In this document: positions 7,088-15,330 of the stretch, one piece after another
Numbering within the stretch: the first letter of the stretch is position 1
Layout: each line of letters starts with the position of its first letter
NCBI GenBank assembly: GCA_050699055.1
Contig: JBOHCT010000052.1
Location: 1-21,564 of the forward strand
DNA length: 21,564 bases
DNA from: JBOHCT01 sp050699055
Lineage (GTDB): Bacteria; Actinomycetota; Actinomycetes; Streptosporangiales; JBOHCT01
Reading direction: 5' to 3'
Notes under the pieces: generated by a model
What the model was told of the DNA's origin: nothing
Databases searched by the model: none
Seen by the model: only the letters and a program-made list of their open reading frames with translations
Translations under genes and position numbers: made by a program

Positions 7088-7245
7088 GCGGCCACCGTCG
7101 CACCCAGGTACGACAACATCGCGAGCCAGCCGACCGGCGTCTCGGCCCTGAGCCGGTGGCGACGCGTGCAGCGGCAGCGTGGCGTGGGGCCACGAAGTCG
7201 CCCGGACGCTGACGGGTCAACCGCCAGCGCGAGACCGCGGCACGG

Positions 7246-7390
7246 GCGCCACCCGTCCGGCCGGCGCACACCGGGCACACGACGGGGGTTCGTCCCCGAC
7301 GGATACGCGGGCCTTACTCCACTCCGAGCAGCGGCTCGTCGGGGGAGCGAATGTCGTGTGCCCGGTGTGCGCCGGCCGGACGGGTGGCGC
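7246..7390. repeat. Perfect 38-bp inverted repeat with a 69-bp spacer
   Basis: The left arm 7246-7283 is the exact reverse complement of the right arm 7353-7390. The right arm begins GTCGTGTGCCCGG and ends GGGTGGCGC. The spacer holds a 7-bp pairing (CCCCGAC with GTCGGGG) and a small CGAGC/GCTCG hairpin, so the whole 145-base unit can fold into one long stem-loop. No flanking direct repeat and no transposase were seen. The right end coincides with the point where AMP nucleosidase similarity stops. The neighbouring 7088-7245 shows no gene. Confidence 0.9.
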
Positions 7391-7815
7391 ACCCGGTCCA
7401 GGCACGAGAGTGCGATGCCGAGGTGCCGGCGTTTGCTGGCCTCGTAGAACGCCGAGGCGCTCGCGGACAGCTTCGGCGACGCGTGCACTGGCTTGTCCGA
7501 GACGCAGAGCAGCGTGGCGGTGGGGATGCGGCAGCGGAAGAAACGCGTTGAGCCGGTGGTGCGGAATCACCGGAACGGTGGGAGGCAGCACGTCGTCGAG
7601 GACCCGATCGGCGCGCAGGTAAGACGTCGCCAGCACGAAGTCGTCCGGGCGCTGGTGGTTCCGCAGCCCGCCACAATGCCCGATCATCACGATCGTGTCG
7701 GGACGCAGCACCGCGAGGTGGTCGGTGATGGTCTTCGCGTTGGCCGGTCCCACGTCGATGTTCACCAGGCTCACCCCGTCACCCGCGGGAGTGCGGTGGT
7801 GCCACGCCGGCGACG
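7391..7815 (-). pseudogene. amn: AMP nucleosidase, degenerate with internal deletion and truncated 3' end
   Basis: AMP nucleosidase splits AMP into adenine and ribose 5-phosphate. On the minus strand one frame reads GDGVSLVNIDVGPANAKTI, then TDHLAVLRPDTIVMIGHCGG, and ends near VPVIPHHRLN. A different frame continues as FRCRIPTATLLCVSDKPVHA and HLGIALSCLDRVR. In full-length Amn about 70 residues lie between these blocks, so there is a deletion plus frameshift near 7540-7555. The N-terminal domain is absent; only a short coding-like scrap in another frame (RIVGVEEVV) lies upstream. The C-terminus is cut at the inverted repeat at 7390. The family match is clear and function is not expected. Confidence 0.78.
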
Positions 7816-7904
7816 ACCTCCTCCACGCCGACGATCCTAGTGTCGCGTTACGGAGGTCCCTTGCCGTTGGCGGCGGTCCACGCGGATGGCGCCGCTGGCC
7901 CGTT

Positions 7905-8327
7905 CTACTGCTCCAGCGCGCTCGGGTCCATATACATGACCTCCCAGAGGTGGCCTTCGGGGTCCTGGAAGCTCCATCCGTACATCGGGCCCTCGTCCAT
8001 GGGATCGTTGGCTCTGGATCCGCCGGCCCCCAGGGCCTTGTTGACCATGTCGTCCACGGCTTCTCTGCTGTCGGCGGAGAGCGCGAGGATGGACTCCGTC
8101 TGCGTGGTCGCGTCGCAGAGGTCCTTCTTGGTGAACGTCTGGAAGAAGTCCTCGACCAGCAGCATTACGAAGGCATGGTCGTTCACGATCATGCACGTGG
8201 CGTTCTCGTCAGTGAACTGCGGGTTGAACTCGAAGCCGAGCTTCGTGAAGAACGCGATGGACTTGTTCAGGTCCTTGACGGGAAGGTTCACGAAGATCAT
8301 CGTCGTGGCCGTGCCTGACTGGGCCAT
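7905..8327 (-). CDS. VOC (glyoxalase/bleomycin-resistance fold) family protein
   Basis: A 140-aa single-domain VOC protein. It opens MIFVNLPVKDLNKSIAFFTK, typical of the first beta-alpha-beta unit, then LGFEFNPQFTDENATCMIV, and closes with YGWSFQDPEGHLWEVMYMDP, the usual C-terminal metal-site region (the Glu in WEV). The start ATG 8327 has GGGAG about 9 bases upstream on the minus strand. VOC proteins include metal-dependent lyases, dioxygenases and drug-binding proteins; nothing here fixes the substrate. It is divergent from the DUF3048 gene; the 269-base gap holds short CGGCG/CGCCG repeats but no clear promoter. Confidence 0.88.
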   Translation of the reverse strand: MAQSGTATTMIFVNLPVKDLNKSIAFFTKLGFEFNPQFTDENATCMIVNDHAFVMLLVEDFFQTFTKKDLCDATTQTESILALSADSREAVDDMVNKALGAGGSRANDPMDEGPMYGWSFQDPEGHLWEVMYMDPSALEQ

Positions 8328-8596
8328 GATGGTGGCTCCCTTCAGCGTGTGGTGTCACCGATAGAGACCAGGGCTCGGGCCGAAACTCATCGCACTTCGG
8401 CGGAGACTTCGCCGGGCGCATTCGGCGTACGTGACTCAAAGCGCACGGACTGCCCCGTACAGGGCGCGTACGCGTGGCGGGACTTCATCGTGTGGAGCGG
8501 CAACTCAACTCCGCTGGGCTCCCGTGCCATGCCCTTCGCGTCAACCGCCGCCGTCGCTCACGCATCAGTAGAGGCAGCGCGGGCATACGAAGGGTG

Positions 8597-9625
8597 ATGC
8601 ATGTGGTCGGCAAGCGGACGTACGTGTTGGCTGTCGTCGCGGCCATGACCTTGCCGGCCGGTCTCCCGGGCTGCACGACCGGGGCCCCGCCGCGGAAGGC
8701 CGCACCCGCCTCGAGCGGTACGTCTTCGTCGGCTTCCTCGCCCTCGACGTCCTCATCCGCTGCGCATCACCCGCGTTCGCCTTTTACCGGCAGACGGGGC
8801 CACGCGCACAAGCCTGTTCTCACCGTCAAGATCGACAACGTCGCCCCCGCACGTCCTCCAACCGGCCTGTCGAGGGCCGATATCGTCTACATCGAGCGGG
8901 TCGAGGGTGGGTTGAGCCGCATCCTCGCGGTCTTCTCCTCTCACGTGCCGAAAGTCGTCGGTCCCGTCCGCAGCGCCCGCGTCTCCGACCTTCAGCTGCT
9001 TCGTCAGTTCCACCATCCGGCGTTCGCGTACTCCGGCGCGCAAGGCAAGCTGCTGCCGCTCATCCACCGCGCTCCGGTGCGCGACCTCGCGGAGATACGG
9101 GTGCCAGGACCGTACTTCCGCAGTGCCTCCCGCAGCGTCCCGCACAACCTCTACCTTCACCCGCGGAAGCTGCTCGCCAAGGCCTCTCACGTGAGCACGG
9201 CGCACGACATCGGCTTCCGGTTCGGCAAGGCGCCGCCGGGTGGGAAGAGGATTACCGGGCGTACGGTCCATTACCCGGCGTTCAGCGTGACGTTCCACTG
9301 GTCGAAGAAGCGGAAGAAGTGGCTGGTCTCGATGGACGGCAAGCCAGCGGGCACGACCGAGGGCGGGCGGCTCGGCGCCGCGACGGTAGTCATACAGCAC
9401 GTCGAGGAACACCCCTCACGCTTCCGCGACTCCCTGGGTAACGCGACCCCCTACATCAAGACGGTCGGCTCAGGGAAGGCGCTCGTGCTGCGCGGCGGAA
9501 GGGCGTACCGCGCCCGGTGGTCCCGGCCGAAGCCCCGGGCGGGTACCACGTTCAAGACCCGTTCAGGGGAGCCGATGGTCTTCGCGCGCGGCCAGGTGTG
9601 GGTCGTCTACGTCCCCAGGCGATAG
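8597..9625 (+). CDS. DUF3048 domain-containing lipoprotein (YerB-like)
   Basis: A protein of about 342 aa with a signal peptide (KRTYVLAVVAAMTLPAGLPG) ending at a lipobox-like LPGC, so probably a membrane-anchored lipoprotein on the outer face. A Ser/Ala/Pro-rich linker follows, then the DUF3048 core: VKIDNVAPARPPTGLSRADI, VYIERVEGGLSRILAVFSS, GPVRSARVSDLQLLRQF, and AFAYSGAQ. The C-terminal part has RWSRP and a G-rich strand before VWVVYVP. Known members have no firmly established role. ATG 8597 follows AGGG too closely (3 bases), while GTG 8603 is spaced better; both keep the signal peptide. Confidence 0.87.
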   Translation: MHVVGKRTYVLAVVAAMTLPAGLPGCTTGAPPRKAAPASSGTSSSASSPSTSSSAAHHPRSPFTGRRGHAHKPVLTVKIDNVAPARPPTGLSRADIVYIERVEGGLSRILAVFSSHVPKVVGPVRSARVSDLQLLRQFHHPAFAYSGAQGKLLPLIHRAPVRDLAEIRVPGPYFRSASRSVPHNLYLHPRKLLAKASHVSTAHDIGFRFGKAPPGGKRITGRTVHYPAFSVTFHWSKKRKKWLVSMDGKPAGTTEGGRLGAATVVIQHVEEHPSRFRDSLGNATPYIKTVGSGKALVLRGGRAYRARWSRPKPRAGTTFKTRSGEPMVFARGQVWVVYVPRR

Positions 9626-9652
9626 CCCTGCGGCGGACCGGCAGCCTCGGCT

Positions 9653-9679
9653 TGTGGACGGGGCATCTCGTTGTCCACA
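9653..9679. promoter_or_regulatory. Inverted pair of DnaA-box-like sites
   Basis: TTGTCCACA (9671-9679) matches the high-GC actinobacterial DnaA box. TGTGGAC (9653-9659) is its partial reverse complement 13 bases away. Together they form an inverted pair in the gap before the DUF4192 gene. One perfect 9-mer can occur by chance. Confidence 0.35.
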
Positions 9680-9731
9680 GATCGCGGTCGCGGCCTACCG
9701 ATGCGGGGGAGCCCCCGGCAAGCTCTCGGCC

Positions 9732-10778
9732 ATGTCGAACACACGCATACTCCAAGGCCAGCCCCTGCTGCGGCTTCGTTCGCCCGGGGACATCCTCGCG
9801 GCCATCCCGTACCTCATCGGCTTCCACCCGGAGGAGAGTCTCGTCGTCCTCACCCTCGGCGGGGATCGGCGCAGAGTACAGATGGGCGGCCGGATCGACC
9901 TACCCGAGGACCCACGCCACGTACGGGGCGTCGCGACCCAACTGGCCCAGACCGTCAGTTGGCGCACGTCTCCCGACGAGGCCGTCGTCGTCGGGTACGG
10001 CTGTGCCGTCCGCGTCACTCCGGCCGTCGACGCGCTGCGGGCCGCGCTCGTCGCCCGTGGCGTCGCGGTCCGGGAGGCCCTTCGCGCGGAGGAAGGACGC
10101 TACTGGTCATACGAGTGCGGCAACCCCTCCTGCTGCCCGCCGGAGGGCACGCCTTTCGACGTGGGGTCGAGCGCCGTCGCCGCCCGGGCGACGACGGAGG
10201 GATTGGTCGCGTTCTCCGATCGTGGGGCGCTGGAGCGCTCGATCGGGCCGCTGGGCGGCCTGGCCCGGACAGTGATGCGGCAAGCGACTGACAGGGCGGA
10301 GGCACGCCTCTTGACCTGGCTCGCCGAGTGCGGGGAGGAGCGAGAGCTCCGACGGAGCATGGCCGACCAGGGCCTTCCCCTGGTGCATCAGGCGCTCGAG
10401 CGCCATCGCGACGGGCCTTCGCTGAGCGACGATGAAACCGCGTGGCTCGGCGTGCTGCTCAAGGCGGTCAGGGTTCGAGACGAGGCGTGGGCATGTGTCG
10501 ATGACGAGCGCAGGCCAGCTCACCGTGCGCTGTGGACGCATGTCCTGCGACGCGTGGAGCCACGATACGTTCCCGCTCCCGCGTGCCTGCTCGCGGTCGC
10601 CGCCTGGCAGGACGGCGAAGGCGCTCTGGCCGGCATCGCTCTCGATCGTGCCCTGCAGGCGGATCCTGACTACTCCATGGCCCACCTGCTCGACAAGGCG
10701 CTCCGTGCCGGCCTGCCACCGTCCGCCGCCTACCCGCCGATGACACCGCAGCAGCTTGCCGCCGCCTATGACGAGTAG
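9732..10778 (+). CDS. DUF4192 domain-containing protein
   Basis: A 348-aa protein of the actinobacterial DUF4192 family, function unknown. Family blocks are LRSPGDILAAIPYLIGFHPE, ESLVVLTLGG, and the Cys-containing YECGNPSCCPPEGTPFD, then a helical C-terminal half ending in ALDRALQADPDYSMAHLLD, which reads like a TPR-type helix pair, and MTPQQLAAAYDE. ATG 9732 is chosen because the conserved domain begins a few residues later; the upstream frame from 9654 has no family character. No clear ribosome site is seen. The gene appears intact. Confidence 0.87.
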   Translation: MSNTRILQGQPLLRLRSPGDILAAIPYLIGFHPEESLVVLTLGGDRRRVQMGGRIDLPEDPRHVRGVATQLAQTVSWRTSPDEAVVVGYGCAVRVTPAVDALRAALVARGVAVREALRAEEGRYWSYECGNPSCCPPEGTPFDVGSSAVAARATTEGLVAFSDRGALERSIGPLGGLARTVMRQATDRAEARLLTWLAECGEERELRRSMADQGLPLVHQALERHRDGPSLSDDETAWLGVLLKAVRVRDEAWACVDDERRPAHRALWTHVLRRVEPRYVPAPACLLAVAAWQDGEGALAGIALDRALQADPDYSMAHLLDKALRAGLPPSAAYPPMTPQQLAAAYDE

Positions 10779-10793
10779 TCGCCTGTCACCTGG

Positions 10794-10823
10794 GGCACCC
10801 TTCGCGGATACCGCCTGGGTGCC
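10794..10823 (+). terminator. Possible terminator after the DUF4192 gene
   Basis: GGCACCC (10794-10800) and GGGTGCC (10817-10823) are exact complements around a 16-base loop, 16 bases past the stop. There is no T tract. Confidence 0.4.
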
Positions 10824-10931
10824 GGGGCTGGAGACTCGCTCCATCTCCATCTGAGCGCTGCTGATTCTCCCCATTCCAGCGGCGATTGAGCGGCCAGGAG
10901 GGTCTAGCTCCCGGCCGTGCTCGGCCAAGCC

Positions 10932-10960
10932 TGGACTCGCCCATTGCCCCTGGCTACAGA
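10932..10960 (+). promoter_or_regulatory. Weak candidate promoter for the 148-aa repeat protein
   Basis: TGGACT (10932-10937) and TACAGA (10955-10960) are 17 bases apart in the 290-base gap before GTG 11069. Nothing else in that gap looks like a gene. Confidence 0.28.
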
Positions 10961-11068
10961 CAGGAGCACTCTGATTACCCAGAGTCGACACGAGCTACTG
11001 CGGGCGCCCGCACATCGCTGTTAGCGCCTCACATGGAGGACTGCGCACAAGATCGAAGGAGGCTCGCA

Positions 11069-11515
11069 GTGACAACCACGCAACCGGGTCACGACAAGAC
11101 GCACGAGCACCGCCGCCGCTTCGACACCCTGCCCAACATCTTGGTGCAAGATCCGGCGCGGGAGTGTGCTTATTACATCCCCGCGAACGAGCTGACGAAC
11201 TTCGAGGCCACGGCGGAGACGTGGTCGCAGCTGGATGACAGCACTGTGACGCTCGTCATCCCTGACGGAGAACTCATCGATGAGGTACCGCCGTCTCTGC
11301 GAACCCCTGAGCTGTTGCCGTCGGTCCTGATCCGATACAACCGAGGCAAGAAGGCGTTCTTCTTGACCCATGAGCAACTGCGGCAATTCAAGATCGAGCA
11401 ACCAACTGAGCCGTTCGATCCCGACTCGATCAGCTTTATCGTCCCCCGCGGCACAGAGTTGATCGAGGAGCTTCCGCTGCTGCGCAGGGCACTCCTGCAG
11501 TCTGGCACCCAGTGA
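11069..11515 (+). CDS. Uncharacterised 148-aa protein made of two degenerate ~45-residue repeats
   Basis: GTG 11069 has a textbook AAGGAGG 7 bases upstream, so the gene is probably translated. Residues 34-78 and 96-140 are related: AYYIPANELTNF matches AFFLTHEQLRQF, then STVTLVIPDGELIDEVP matches SISFIVPRGTELIEELP, with one-residue indels. Each unit reads as strand, short helix, spacer, strand, acidic turn. There is no signal peptide, membrane segment or catalytic motif. Residues 1-33 are a basic, His-rich leader. I do not recognise the family. Third-position GC is lower than in the housekeeping genes. It lies 64 bases before a broken Fe(II)/2-oxoglutarate oxygenase, so a modified-peptide or binding-protein role is conceivable but unproven. 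Confidence 0.75.
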   Translation: MTTTQPGHDKTHEHRRRFDTLPNILVQDPARECAYYIPANELTNFEATAETWSQLDDSTVTLVIPDGELIDEVPPSLRTPELLPSVLIRYNRGKKAFFLTHEQLRQFKIEQPTEPFDPDSISFIVPRGTELIEELPLLRRALLQSGTQ

Positions 11516-11578
11516 TCCACGTAGGGCGCACAGCAGGAGGGCTTCCTCGTATGAGCAGACGGACAACGACGGACGCTG

Positions 11579-12273
11579 GTGAGACCACGCGACTGGTCGG
11601 CCGTTCTCGACCAGTATCGGTCGTCGCAACCGTACAGCTTCGCGGTTCTTGATGACTTCCTTGAGCCCGCGGTCATCGGCCAGGTTCGAGGCCAGCTGCT
11701 CGAGAACTGGGGATGGCAGTACAAGAACTGGCAGGCCCAAGAACTCTATGTACGTGACCCCGAGATCCCGGAGATCCCCTTGATCGCGCGGGAGATGAAG
11801 GAGAGCATGCTGGAGCTCCTCGACGGGTATGAGTTCGTGCGATGTTGGGCCTTCATGTACCAGCGCAACGCGGGACTCGAGGTGCATGCGGACAACGGCG
11901 CGGTGACGGTGGATCTCTGGGTCACGCCCGATGAGTACGACCTTATCTGGAGCGCTCCACACAGGGCGGTCAGCGGAATGTTCGCTACGCGTACAACGGA
12001 GCCGTGATCTTCGATGCTCGAACGCTCCACGCCTCTGATGTGATGAGCTTCGGTGGTGGACGAACAGAGTCGCGTCGTATGAACTTCTCGCTTCTCTTCG
12101 ACGACGCGGTCGAGTACGCCACCCGCGCTGACCGGTACCGCGAGCGCTTCGCGAGGCTAGAGCACCTCGCTGGCCGGCGAGGCATCGACCTGGAGTCGCT
12201 GGACCTTGCTGGCGCGGAACGGCTCTGGAAGGAGGCCGGAGGGGACCGAGGAGGCCATGGGACAGTCCTGTAG
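11579..12273 (+). pseudogene. 2-oxoglutarate/Fe(II)-dependent oxygenase, frameshifted with internal deletion
   Basis: The first frame (11579-12007) gives FAVLDDFLEPAVI, CWAFMYQRNAGLEVHADNGA (the HxD iron ligands are His-Ala-Asp) and VTVDLWVTPDEYDL. A second frame gives VRYAYNGAVIFDARTLHASD, with the third ligand His, then RRMNFSLLFDD, to a stop at 12273. Family members have about 40 more residues between these blocks, usually including a GGLVVYD strand. That strand is missing, and the two halves are out of frame around 11940-11980. The start is uncertain, since GTG 11579 has no good ribosome site. All three iron ligands survive but in two frames, so activity is unlikely. Confidence 0.7.
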
Positions 12274-12289
12274 ACGGGGAAGACCCAGG

Positions 12290-15271
12290 TCACCGGGTTA
12301 CGATGTTCACGATCCGCCCTGGGACGACGATCACGCGTTGTACTGTTCTCCCCTCTGTGTAACGGGCATACTCTGTGCGCTCGCCGAGGATGCCGCGGAC
12401 GGTCTCCTCATCCGCGTTGGCGGGAACCTCGATCTGGAACCGTGCTTTCCCGTCCACCTGCACCGGCATGACTATGCTCTCCTCCTCGGCCAGTGCCGCG
12501 TCGTACTCGGGGAACGGAGCGTACGTCAGCGATCCGGCATGGCCCAGTCGGGACCACAGCTCCTCGGCGATGTGCGGCGCCAAGGGGGCGACCATCAGAA
12601 TCAAGGGCTCGGCGAGCGAGCGGGGCATGGCCTGCTCTTGTGCCACCACCCTGCCGGCGTGCGTGTTGAGCTCGATCAAGCGGGCGATGGCCGTGTTGAA
12701 CCGAAGCTCCCCGAAGTCTCGCCGGACGATCTTGATCGTACGATGCAGGCGGTGCTCCGTTTCGTCGGCGAGCGGCTTGTCAGCGACCAACGACGCACCG
12801 CTTCGCTCGTCGACAATGTTCCGCCACAGGCGCCGTAGGAATCGATTGACTCCCACGATGTCATTGGTGCGCCAGGTCCTGTCCGCATCGAACGGGCCCA
12901 TCGCCATCTCGTACAGGCGCAGCGTGTCCGCGCCGTAGGAGGCGTAGATGTCATCCGGGGTAACGCTATTCTTCAGGCTCTTACCCATCTTGCCCTGGCG
13001 ACGGTCCACGGGATCGCCCCGGTAGCGGAACTGACCGTCCGCGTCTTCTGTTACATCCGCAGCGAGGACGTAAAGACCACGGGAATTGGTGAACGCGTCT
13101 GCCAAGATGTATCCCTGGTTGAACAGACGTTTGAAAGGCTCCTGGCTCGAGACGTAGCCTAGATCGTATAGGAGTTTGTGCCAAAACCGGGCATACAGCA
13201 GGTGGAGGACCGCGTGTTCGACGCCCCCGACGTACAGATCCACGCCGCCGTCGTCGGGACCTCGTCCCGTGGGGACCATCCAGTACCGCTCGACCTCGGG
13301 GTCAAACGGGCGCTCGTCGTTCGTGGGGTCGAGGTAGCGCAGGTAGTACCAGCATGATCCTGCCCACTGAGGCATCACGTTCAGCTCGCGGCGATAGCGT
13401 CTGGGTCCATAACCCAGGTCGAGTTCGACCTCGCCCCAGCCCGTTGCCCGCGCTAGCGGAGGAAGGGGGTCGCTGGACTGATCCTCCTGCGGCTCTGGCC
13501 TGAAGTCCTCCATTTCCGGTAGCCGCACAGGCAGAAGGTCCGCGGGCAGCGCGAGAGGACCGTGCTCGTCGTGGACTATCGGGAACGGTTCACCCCAATA
13601 GCGCTGGCGAGAGAACAGCCAGTCCCGCAACCGGTAGGACCTCGCTCGGCGGCCGACCCCGCGCGCTGTCAGCCATTGAGTCGTGGCCTCGATGGCGGCA
13701 GTCTTGTCGAGGCCGGTGCAGTCGAGACCTGGGACCTCAAGGTCGAGGTATCCGATGTCACCCACGAACGCCTCGGGCCACTTGTCCGCCGGAGTATCTC
13801 CAGGCACATTGTGGTCCGCGAGCCACTCTGCGGGAGGTTGAAGAACCGCACGCACGGGCAGGCCGAAGCGTTGGGCGAACTCAAGGTCTCGCTGGTCGTG
13901 GGCCGGAACGGCCATGATCGCGCCAGTGCCGTAGCCCATCAGCACGTAGTCGGCGACAAACACGGGCATCGGTTCGCCCGTCATAGGGTTAGTCGCATAG
14001 GAGCCGGTGAAGACGCCGGTCTTGTGTTTCGCTTCACGGGTCCTCTGCTGATCACTCAAGCGCGCCGCCATTTCTCGGTACGCGCGAATGGCGGTCGCGG
14101 GCGTCCACTCGCTCCGCTCTCCGCTACCTTCCAGGTGGCGCCACCCCTGCGGAGTACCTTGCGGCCACGCATGCGTGGCAAGGCTGTCCACTAGCGGGTG
14201 CTCGGGAGCCAGCACCATGTACGTAGCGCCAGGGAGGGTGTCGGGGCGAGTGGTGAACACCCTGATCTTCGTCTCCTCCGAGCCCGCCACAGCGAAGTCG
14301 ACGTTCGCGCCGTCGCTTGGGCCGATCCAGTTGCGTTGCATTAGCTTGATCGACTCCGGCCAGTCCAACAGGTCTAGATCCCGGACCAACCGGTCGGCGT
14401 AGGCGGTTATGCGCAGCATCCACTGGCGCAGCGGGCGACGGTAAACCGGATAGTTCCCGATGTCACTGCGGCCGTCCGCGGTGATCTCCTCGTTGGCCAG
14501 CACGGTGCCCAGCCCCGGACACCAGTTGACGAGTTCCTCCGAGATGTAGGCCAGTCGGTAGTGGTCCACGACCTTCCGACGCTCCCCCTCGGTCAGCTCA
14601 GACCACGAAAGACCGGCCGGGTTGGCCGGGGCCGTGGGCTCTCGGCTGCCGGACTCGAACTCCTTGACCAGCTCCTCGATCGGGCGCGCGTGGTTGAGCT
14701 TGTCGTCGAACCAACTGTTGAAGATCTTCAGGAAGATCCACTGGGTCCACTTGTAGTAAGAAGGATCGCAGGTCGCGAACTCGCGGCGGGTGTCGTGCCC
14801 GAGCCCGAGGCGGCGTAGCTGTCGCTTCATGTTGGCGATGTTGTTTCGCGTTGTCACCTCGGGGTGCTGGCCCGTGTCGATGGCGTACTGCTCCGCAGGC
14901 AGACCGAACGCGTCGTAACCGTATGGGTGCAACACGTTGTAGCCGGTCATGCGTAGGTAGCGCGCGTACACATCAGTTCCGATGTAGCCCAGTGGATGAC
15001 CTACATGCAGGCCGCTACCGCTCGGGTAAGCGAACATGTCGAGCATGTAGAACTTCTCGCTCCGCGCGATCCCCTGGAAGCCTACTCCGAGTGGGCCCGA
15101 CGGGTTTGGCGTGTTGAAAGTACCGTCAGCCTCCCAGCGGTCCTGCCACTTGAGTTCGATCTCGTTCGCGAGGTGCGCGTCATACCGGAACGGGAGGTGG
15201 TCGTCGGCCCCAGCCGGGGTAGCAGCTGGCGCGCCGTCTCCCGGCTCCCGGCGCTCAACGCTGTCGCTCAT
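12290..15271 (-). CDS. leuS: Leucyl-tRNA synthetase
   Basis: A complete 993-aa class I synthetase that charges tRNA-Leu. The HIGH motif is HVGHPLGY (residues 89-96) and KMSKS appears as KMGKS (about 761-765). The CP1 editing domain has FTTRPDTLPGATYMVLAPEH and GTGAIMAVPAHDQRD. ELNVMPQWAGSCWYYLRYLD and VDLYVGGVEHAVLHLLYARF are catalytic-core blocks. The C-terminus ends VIVVPGRIVNIVTR. ATG 15271 is preceded by GGTGAGG; the longer frame from 15322 overlaps the terminator and is not used. Several stretches have visibly lower third-position GC than nadD or comEC, suggesting transfer. It opposes all core neighbours, and a leader attenuator precedes it. Its 3' end converges on the oxygenase pseudogene, 16 bases away. 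Confidence 0.97.
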   Translation of the reverse strand: MSDSVERREPGDGAPAATPAGADDHLPFRYDAHLANEIELKWQDRWEADGTFNTPNPSGPLGVGFQGIARSEKFYMLDMFAYPSGSGLHVGHPLGYIGTDVYARYLRMTGYNVLHPYGYDAFGLPAEQYAIDTGQHPEVTTRNNIANMKRQLRRLGLGHDTRREFATCDPSYYKWTQWIFLKIFNSWFDDKLNHARPIEELVKEFESGSREPTAPANPAGLSWSELTEGERRKVVDHYRLAYISEELVNWCPGLGTVLANEEITADGRSDIGNYPVYRRPLRQWMLRITAYADRLVRDLDLLDWPESIKLMQRNWIGPSDGANVDFAVAGSEETKIRVFTTRPDTLPGATYMVLAPEHPLVDSLATHAWPQGTPQGWRHLEGSGERSEWTPATAIRAYREMAARLSDQQRTREAKHKTGVFTGSYATNPMTGEPMPVFVADYVLMGYGTGAIMAVPAHDQRDLEFAQRFGLPVRAVLQPPAEWLADHNVPGDTPADKWPEAFVGDIGYLDLEVPGLDCTGLDKTAAIEATTQWLTARGVGRRARSYRLRDWLFSRQRYWGEPFPIVHDEHGPLALPADLLPVRLPEMEDFRPEPQEDQSSDPLPPLARATGWGEVELDLGYGPRRYRRELNVMPQWAGSCWYYLRYLDPTNDERPFDPEVERYWMVPTGRGPDDGGVDLYVGGVEHAVLHLLYARFWHKLLYDLGYVSSQEPFKRLFNQGYILADAFTNSRGLYVLAADVTEDADGQFRYRGDPVDRRQGKMGKSLKNSVTPDDIYASYGADTLRLYEMAMGPFDADRTWRTNDIVGVNRFLRRLWRNIVDERSGASLVADKPLADETEHRLHRTIKIVRRDFGELRFNTAIARLIELNTHAGRVVAQEQAMPRSLAEPLILMVAPLAPHIAEELWSRLGHAGSLTYAPFPEYDAALAEEESIVMPVQVDGKARFQIEVPANADEETVRGILGERTEYARYTEGRTVQRVIVVPGRIVNIVTR

Positions 15272-15304
15272 GACGATCCTCACCAAGATCGATACGGTCA
15301 CATG

Positions 15305-15329
15305 AAAAAACCCCTCGCACACGAGGGGT
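15305..15329 (-). terminator. Rho-independent terminator in the leuS leader
   Basis: Read on the minus strand: ACCCCTCG, loop TGTG, CGAGGGG, then six T. The hairpin is 7-8 bp, and the last T is 33 bases before leuS ATG 15271. On the plus strand the run is A6 ahead of the hairpin, so it works only toward leuS. A canonical T-tract terminator between a leader ORF and the gene indicates attenuation. Confidence 0.85.
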
Positions 15330-15330
15330 C

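Noticed and set aside
6149..7447. 432-aa plus-strand ORF
   Set aside because: It spans antisense to the flavoprotein gene and the amn remnant, and its composition is Arg-rich with no motif.
11579..12273. Programmed frameshift in the oxygenase
   Set aside because: No slippery site is evident, and about 40 conserved residues are absent, which a frameshift alone cannot explain.
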